Notes under the pieces: model-generated | The model's input: only the letters and a program-made list of their open reading frames with translations | Databases searched by the model: none | Told to the model about the DNA's origin: nothing | NCBI RefSeq assembly: GCF_016406145.1 | Contig: NZ_CP066306.1 | Location: forward strand, 1,426,001-1,490,000 | DNA length: 64,000 bases | Direction of reading: 5' to 3' | From: Pseudomonas putida | GTDB lineage: Bacteria; Pseudomonadota; Gammaproteobacteria; Pseudomonadales; Pseudomonadaceae | Shown here: positions 59,067 through 64,000 of the stretch, piece after piece | Numbering within the stretch: the stretch's first letter is position 1 | Layout of the letters: every line of letters begins with the position of its first letter | Translations under genes and position numbers: made by a program

Positions 59067-60461
59067 TCAGCCCTTGCCACCCGGTGCCAGCATGTTCTCC
59101 GGCCGCACCCACTCATCGAACTGTTCATTGGTCAGGTACTTCAATTCCAGCGCCGCCTCACGCAGGGTCTTGCCCTCGCTGTAGGCCTTCTTGGCAATTT
59201 CCGCCGCTTTGTCATAGCCGATATGCGGGTTCAGCGCGGTCACCAGCATCAGCCCGCGCTCCAGGTGCGCCGCCATCTGTTCGGCATCCGGCTCGATGCC
59301 GGCCACGCAGTGCTGCTGGAAGTTGCGGCAACCATCGGCTAGCAGCTCGATCGATTGCAGCAGGTTGTGGATGATTACCGGTTTGAACACATTCAACTGC
59401 AGGTGCCCCTGGCTGGCGGCGAAACCGATGGCCGCGTCATTGCCCAGTACCTGGCAGGCCAGCATCGACAGCGCTTCGCACTGGGTCGGGTTGACCTTGC
59501 CCGGCATGATCGAGCTGCCCGGCTCGTTGGCCGGCAGGCGCACCTCGGCCAGGCCGGCGCGGGGGCCGGAGCCGAGCAAACGCAGGTCGTTGGCGATTTT
59601 CATCAAGGCCACCGCCAAGGTCTTGAGCGCCCCCGCCAGGCTGGTCAGCGGCTCGTGGCCGGCCAAGGCAGCGAACTTGTTTGGCGCGGTGACGAACGGC
59701 AGGCCGGAGAGGGCGGCCAGTTCAGCAGCAATGGCTTCGGCGAAACCCTGCGGTGCATTGAGCCCGGTGCCCACGGCAGTGCCCCCCTGGGCCAGTTCGC
59801 ATACCGCTGGCAAGGTGGCGCGGATGGCGCGCTGGGCGTAGTCGAGCTGGGCCACGAAGGCCGACACCTCCTGGCCGAAGGTGATGGGCGTGGCGTCCAT
59901 CATGTGCGTGCGGCCAGTCTTGACCAGTTTATGGTGGCGCCCCGACAGCTCGGCCAGCCCCGAAGACAGTTCGGCGATCGCCGGTAGCAGCTGCTCGTGC
60001 ACCGCCTGCGCTGCGGCAATGTGCATGGCGGTAGGGAAGCAGTCGTTGGAGCTCTGCGAGCGGTTGACATGGTCGTTGGGGTGCACTGGCGCCTTGCCGC
60101 CGCGGCCTTTGCCGGCGAGCTCGTTGGCCCTGCCCGCGATCACCTCGTTAACGTTCATGTTGCTCTGCGTGCCGCTGCCGGTCTGCCACACCACCAGCGG
60201 GAACTGGTCGTCGTGCTCGCCGTCGAGCACTTCGTCGGCGGCCTGCTCGATCAGCCGGGCGATGTCGGCTGGCAGGTCGCCATTGCGGTCGTTGACCCGG
60301 GCCGCGGCCTTCTTGATCAGCGCCAGAGCGTGCAGCACCGCGAGCGGCATGCGTTCCTTGCCAATGGCAAAGTTGATCAGCGAGCGTTGGGTCTGTGCGC
60401 CCCAGTAGGCGTGCTCCGGAACTTCGACCGGGCCCAGGCTGTCTGTTTCGATACGGCTCAT
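59067..60461 (-). CDS. fumC: Class II fumarate hydratase
   Basis: The 464-aa product has the fumarase/aspartase signature [13 protein letters not shown] (about residue 318), [14 protein letters not shown], and [11 protein letters not shown]. Interconverts fumarate and malate; oxygen-stable, iron-independent form. Ends LAPGGKG. Confidence 0.95.
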   Translation of the reverse strand: MSRIETDSLGPVEVPEHAYWGAQTQRSLINFAIGKERMPLAVLHALALIKKAAARVNDRNGDLPADIARLIEQAADEVLDGEHDDQFPLVVWQTGSGTQSNMNVNEVIAGRANELAGKGRGGKAPVHPNDHVNRSQSSNDCFPTAMHIAAAQAVHEQLLPAIAELSSGLAELSGRHHKLVKTGRTHMMDATPITFGQEVSAFVAQLDYAQRAIRATLPAVCELAQGGTAVGTGLNAPQGFAEAIAAELAALSGLPFVTAPNKFAALAGHEPLTSLAGALKTLAVALMKIANDLRLLGSGPRAGLAEVRLPANEPGSSIMPGKVNPTQCEALSMLACQVLGNDAAIGFAASQGHLQLNVFKPVIIHNLLQSIELLADGCRNFQQHCVAGIEPDAEQMAAHLERGLMLVTALNPHIGYDKAAEIAKKAYSEGKTLREAALELKYLTNEQFDEWVRPENMLAPGGKG

Positions 60462-60616
60462 GCTGCGTTCACTCCCTTGTCAGTCAGAATCAGCAGTTTA
60501 GGCCCCCATGCGATCGAGCGGTTCAATCGCTCGTCGTGCCACTTGAGCGCTGCCCCCTGGCGGGAGCAGAATGCTCATCTCTGAGGTACCGCCTCCCCCT
60601 CCTTGAAGGATATGCA

Positions 60617-61141
60617 ATGACCCGTCTCCGTGCCCTCTGTGCTGCCGTCGCCCTGGCCTGTGCCAGCGGCCAGGTACTCGCTGCCACTGCCAGCCACAAC
60701 GCTGCCGCCGAGAAATTCCTGACCCTGGCCAACGCTGACAAGTTGGGTACCCCGGTGTACATGCAGGTCCAGCAGATGTTCGCCCAGCGCTTCGCCCAGA
60801 CCAAAGCCCCGACCACCAAGCAGTCGGTGCTGGAGAGCTACCAGGCCAAGGCCAACGCCGCGCTGGACAGCGCCATCGGCTGGAACAAGCTCAAGCCGAA
60901 GATGGTCGACCTGTACACCCAGACCTTCACCGAGCAGGAGCTCAAGGACCTGGTCAAGTTCTACCAGTCGCCACTGGGCAAGAAAGTCCTCAGCCAGATG
61001 CCCAAGGTCACCCAGCAGTCGGCCCAGCTGACCCAGCAAAGCCTGGAACCGGCAGTACCGGTGGTCAACAAACTGCTCGAAGACATGACCAACGAGCTTG
61101 ACCCCAACGCCGGCAAGGCCGCCGCCCCTGCCAAGAAGTGA
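60617..61141 (+). CDS. Secreted DUF2059 protein
   Basis: The 174-aa product has a signal peptide ending GQVLA (about residue 22). The DUF2059 core follows (VDLYTQTFTEQELKDLVKFYQSPLGKKVL). AAGGA precedes the ATG. Periplasmic, function unknown. About 10 bp before the bolA-like gene, so probably co-transcribed. Confidence 0.88.
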   Translation: MTRLRALCAAVALACASGQVLAATASHNAAAEKFLTLANADKLGTPVYMQVQQMFAQRFAQTKAPTTKQSVLESYQAKANAALDSAIGWNKLKPKMVDLYTQTFTEQELKDLVKFYQSPLGKKVLSQMPKVTQQSAQLTQQSLEPAVPVVNKLLEDMTNELDPNAGKAAAPAKK

Positions 61142-61151
61142 GTAACACCCG

Positions 61152-61451
61152 ATGACCATGCAGCAACGCATCGAGCAGCAGCTGGCCGCACTGGCGCCGC
61201 AGCACCTTGAAGTGCTCAACGAAAGCCACATGCACAGCCGTGGCCAGGAAACCCACTACAAGGCGGTGATCGTCAGCGAGCAGTTTGCCGGGCTCAACAG
61301 CGTCAAGCGCCACCAGAAGGTGTACGCCACCATGGGTGAACTGATGGGCCAGATCCATGCGTTGGCCATCCACACCTATACCAACGAGGAGTGGGCGAAG
61401 GTGGGTGTTGCACCCGCGTCGCCGGTGTGTGCAGGTGGCGGCAAGCACTGA
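61152..61451 (+). CDS. BolA family protein
   Basis: The 99-aa product has the BolA core: LEVLNESHMHSRGQETHYKAVIVSEQF, VKRHQKVYATMGELMGQIHALAIHTYT. BolA proteins pair with monothiol glutaredoxins or act as regulators. The tail ends with a Cys (SPVCAGGGKH). Confidence 0.9.
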   Translation: MTMQQRIEQQLAALAPQHLEVLNESHMHSRGQETHYKAVIVSEQFAGLNSVKRHQKVYATMGELMGQIHALAIHTYTNEEWAKVGVAPASPVCAGGGKH

Positions 61452-61487
61452 ATCCTTTTTGTCGTTCTGGTACAATTCGCAACATCC

Positions 61488-61598
61488 GGGGGGGCCGCTT
61501 TGCGGCCCTTTCGCGACACAAGGCCGCTCCTACAGGGGTTATGTATTCACCTGTAGGAGCGGCCTTGTGTCGCGAAAGGGGCGCAGAGCGCCCCCCAG
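61488..61598. repeat. REP/BIME pair, P. putida type
   Basis: Opposed copies at about 61488-61536 and 61551-61598 with the same GTAGGAGCGGCC/TGTCGCGAAAGGG core as the pairs at 221 and 5720. Confidence 0.85.
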
Positions 61599-61655
61599 CT
61601 TTTTGTCAAACCCGGTCCGCCCCTTACGAGGGCAACCACCTGGAGATTCAACGCA

Positions 61656-62588
61656 ATGACCCAACCGATCGTCGTGGCGGCGCTGTACAAGTTCGTCACC
61701 CTTGAAGACTACGCAGAGCTGCGCGAGCCCTTGCTCAAGGCCATGCTCGACAATGGCGTCAAAGGCACTCTGCTGCTGGCCAACGAAGGTATCAACGGCA
61801 CGGTTTCGGCCACCCGCGAAGGCATCGATGGCCTGCTCACCTGGCTGCGCAGCGACCCGCGCCTGGTCGATGTCGACCACAAGGAATCGTACTGCGACGA
61901 GCAGCCGTTCTACCGCACCAAGGTCAAGCTCAAGAAAGAGATCGTCACCCTCGGCGTGCCGGGCGTGGACCCGAACAATGCCGTTGGCACCTACGTCGAG
62001 CCCAAAGACTGGAACGCGCTGATCAGCGACCCGGAAGTACTGCTGATCGACACCCGCAACGATTACGAAGTGGCCATCGGCACCTTCAAGGGCGCAATCG
62101 ACCCCAAGACCGAGACCTTCCGCGAGTTCCCCGAGTACATCAAGGCCAATTTCGACCCCAGCAAGCACAAGAAGGTCGCCATGTTCTGCACCGGCGGTAT
62201 CCGTTGTGAAAAAGCCTCCAGCTACATGCTCGGTGAAGGCTTCGAGGCGGTCTATCATCTTAAGGGCGGCATCCTGAAATACTTCGAGGAAGTACCCCAG
62301 GAAGAAAGCCTTTGGGACGGCGACTGCTTTGTCTTCGACAACCGCGTCACGGTGCGCCATGACCTGACCGAAGGCGAGTACGACCAGTGCCATGCCTGCC
62401 GCCACCCGGTCAACGCCCAGGACCGCGCGTCCGAGCACTATTCGCCAGGCGTGAGCTGCCCGCACTGCTGGGACAGCCTGAGCGAAAAGACCCGGCGCAG
62501 CGCCATCGACCGGCAGAAGCAGATCGAGCTGGCCAAGGCCCGCAACCTGCCGCACCCGATCGGTTACAACTACAAAGCCGAGGCCTGA
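61656..62588 (+). CDS. trhO: tRNA uridine 5-oxyacetic-acid pathway hydroxylase TrhO (rhodanese-type)
   Basis: The 310-aa product has an N-terminal acylphosphatase-like domain, a rhodanese domain with catalytic Cys in [16 protein letters not shown], and a C-terminal Cys cluster ([14 protein letters not shown]). It hydroxylates tRNA U34 in an oxygen-dependent route. Confidence 0.92.
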   Translation: MTQPIVVAALYKFVTLEDYAELREPLLKAMLDNGVKGTLLLANEGINGTVSATREGIDGLLTWLRSDPRLVDVDHKESYCDEQPFYRTKVKLKKEIVTLGVPGVDPNNAVGTYVEPKDWNALISDPEVLLIDTRNDYEVAIGTFKGAIDPKTETFREFPEYIKANFDPSKHKKVAMFCTGGIRCEKASSYMLGEGFEAVYHLKGGILKYFEEVPQEESLWDGDCFVFDNRVTVRHDLTEGEYDQCHACRHPVNAQDRASEHYSPGVSCPHCWDSLSEKTRRSAIDRQKQIELAKARNLPHPIGYNYKAEA

Positions 62589-62592
62589 TTGC

Positions 62593-63225
62593 ATGAATGC
62601 CCGCCTGCTCTATGTGATGGACCCGATGTGCTCCTGGTGCTGGGGTTTTGCACCGGTGGCCCAGGCCCTGATCGCCCAGGCGCGTGAAGCGGGCGTGGCC
62701 ACCCGGGTGGTACCGGGTGGGTTGCGTCGCGGTGCCAGCCCGCTGGACGCCTCGACCCGCAAGTACATCCTCGAACACTGGCAGGCGGTGGCCGAGGCCA
62801 CCGGGCAGCCGTTCGCGTTCGAAGGTGCCATGCCCGATGGCTTCGTCTACGACACGGAGCCGGCCTGCCGCGCCCTGGTGGCCGCCCGCGAACTGGACGC
62901 CGAGCGCGTTTGGCCGCTGCTGGCGCTGATTCAGCGTGGGTTCTACCAGCAGGGCCTGGACGTCACCACCGCGCCGCAGCTGGTCGAGCTGGCCGAGCAG
63001 GCCGGGTTCGATCGCGCAACCTTTGCCGATGCCTTGCTGCGTGCCGAAGTGCGCGCTGCCACTGCAGCCGATTTCAGCTGGGTACAGGACCTGGGGATTG
63101 CCGGTTTTCCAACGCTGCTGGCTGAACGCAACGGCCAGCTCGCCCTGTTGACCAACGGCTACCAGCCACTGCAAAGCCTGCAGCCCTTGCTTGGCCGCTG
63201 GCTACAGCAGGCCGCCTGTGCTTGA
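62593..63225 (+). CDS. DsbA-family thioredoxin-fold protein
   Basis: The 210-aa product has a CxxC-type active site near the N-terminus (DPMCSWCWGFAPV) and a helical insert, with cis-Pro in GIAGFPTL. No signal peptide, so cytoplasmic; FrnE/DsbA-like oxidoreductase. Its stop overlaps the next start. Confidence 0.87.
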   Translation: MNARLLYVMDPMCSWCWGFAPVAQALIAQAREAGVATRVVPGGLRRGASPLDASTRKYILEHWQAVAEATGQPFAFEGAMPDGFVYDTEPACRALVAARELDAERVWPLLALIQRGFYQQGLDVTTAPQLVELAEQAGFDRATFADALLRAEVRAATAADFSWVQDLGIAGFPTLLAERNGQLALLTNGYQPLQSLQPLLGRWLQQAACA

Positions 63226-64000
63226 CCTGCCAGGCTCGCCCGACCCGGTGCCAGGGAAGCCAGCTGCTGTGCCTGACCGGCTGAGCTGGGCGCAAATACG
63301 CCGCTTGGCACTGCACCACAAGAAACACCTCTGGGCCGCCAACCTGGTGGCCGTGCTGGCGGCCTGCTGCAGCGTGCCGATTCCGCTGTTGCTGCCCTTG
63401 CTGGTGGACGAAGTGCTGCTGGGCCACGGCGATGGCGCTTTGAAGTTCATGAACCACCTGCTGCCCAGCGGTTGGCAGGTGGCGGCCGGGTATATCGGCC
63501 TGATGCTGGTCGTTACCCTGTGCCTGCGCGTGGCCGCGCTGGGGTTCAACGTGGTGCAGGCCAAGCTGTTCGCCGGCCTTGCCAAAGACATCGTTTATCG
63601 TCTGCGCATCCGCCTGATCGAGCGGCTCAAGCGTATCTCGCTCAAGGAGTACGAAAGCCTGGGCAGCGGCACCGTGACCACGCACCTGGTCACCGACCTG
63701 GAGACCCTCGACAAGTTTGTCGGCGAAACCCTGAGCCGCTTCCTGGTGGCCATGCTGACCCTGACCGGCACGGCGGCGATCCTGATCTGGATGCACTGGC
63801 AGCTGGCTTTGCTGATCCTGTTGTTCAACCCGCTGGTGATCTACTTCACCGTGCAGTTGGGCAAGCGCGTCAAACACCTTAAAAAGCTCGAAAACGATAG
63901 CACCTCGCGGTTCACCCAAGCGCTGGCCGAAACCCTTGATGCCATCCAGGAAATCCGCGCCAGCAATCGCCAGGGTTACTTCCTCGGCCGCCTGGGCCTG
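63218..64000 (+). CDS. ABC transporter, permease half (partial at window end)
   Basis: GTG 63218 gives 261 residues without a stop. Membrane helices (LWAANLVAVLAACCSVPIPL and following) and ALAETLDAIQEIRA match an exporter-type ABC transmembrane domain. The ATPase domain lies beyond the window. Confidence 0.85.
   Translation, partial: MLDLPGSPDPVPGKPAAVPDRLSWAQIRRLALHHKKHLWAANLVAVLAACCSVPIPLLLPLLVDEVLLGHGDGALKFMNHLLPSGWQVAAGYIGLMLVVTLCLRVAALGFNVVQAKLFAGLAKDIVYRLRIRLIERLKRISLKEYESLGSGTVTTHLVTDLETLDKFVGETLSRFLVAMLTLTGTAAILIWMHWQLALLILLFNPLVIYFTVQLGKRVKHLKKLENDSTSRFTQALAETLDAIQEIRASNRQGYFLGRLGL

Overview
The window is GC-rich Pseudomonas DNA, most likely from the P. putida group. The evidence is the gene order (actP and its DUF485 partner, an rsmI-type csrA next to a UPF0270 gene, the NAGGN osmoprotectant genes, mnmC, pap, fumC, bolA, trhO) and repeated extragenic elements of the P. 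putida REP type. Host genes lie at 1-14590 and 53978-64000. Between them sits a prophage of about 39.4 kb that looks complete.

Left host flank: end of a patatin-like phospholipase, mlaA, an alpha/beta hydrolase, a GH17 membrane protein, a betaine/choline-binding protein, DUF485-actP, a DUF3309 peptide, an SDR oxidoreductase, rsmI, a UPF0270 protein, then the leftward genes asnO, ngg and an M42 peptidase of N-acetylglutaminylglutamine amide (NAGGN) synthesis.

Prophage (14591-53977): it is bounded by a 19-bp direct repeat that is exactly the first 19 bases of asnO, covering codons 1-6 and the catalytic Cys2. The attL copy keeps asnO intact, but its native 5' leader is left 39 kb away beyond attR. 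The leftward arm (HTH protein, a CsrA-like protein with a C-terminal extension, hypotheticals, a DUF1566-like protein, xis, int) runs straight into asnO with no visible terminator. The switch region has two left operators over a good PL promoter, three right operators spaced exactly 24 bp, and an apparently leaderless repressor mRNA. The rightward early arm has cro, small genes, an antirepressor, an O-like protein with six iterons in its gene, a DnaC-type loader, DnaB and a Q-type antiterminator. A cargo zone follows (PagL-like lipid A deacylase, zinc ribbon, two small paired genes). Then come HNH, terminase, HK97-type portal/protease/capsid, a siphovirus tail with a CCCAAAG -1 frameshift site, a superinfection-immunity cargo gene inside the tail operon, a tape measure, a 1830-aa tail tip protein, a lysis cassette with Rz1 embedded in Rz, and a last cargo gene.

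Right host flank: mnmC, pap, an EamA transporter, fumC, a DUF2059 protein, a bolA-like gene, trhO, a DsbA-family protein and the start of an ABC transporter.

All calls come from reading the sequence and recalling protein families; no database search was run.
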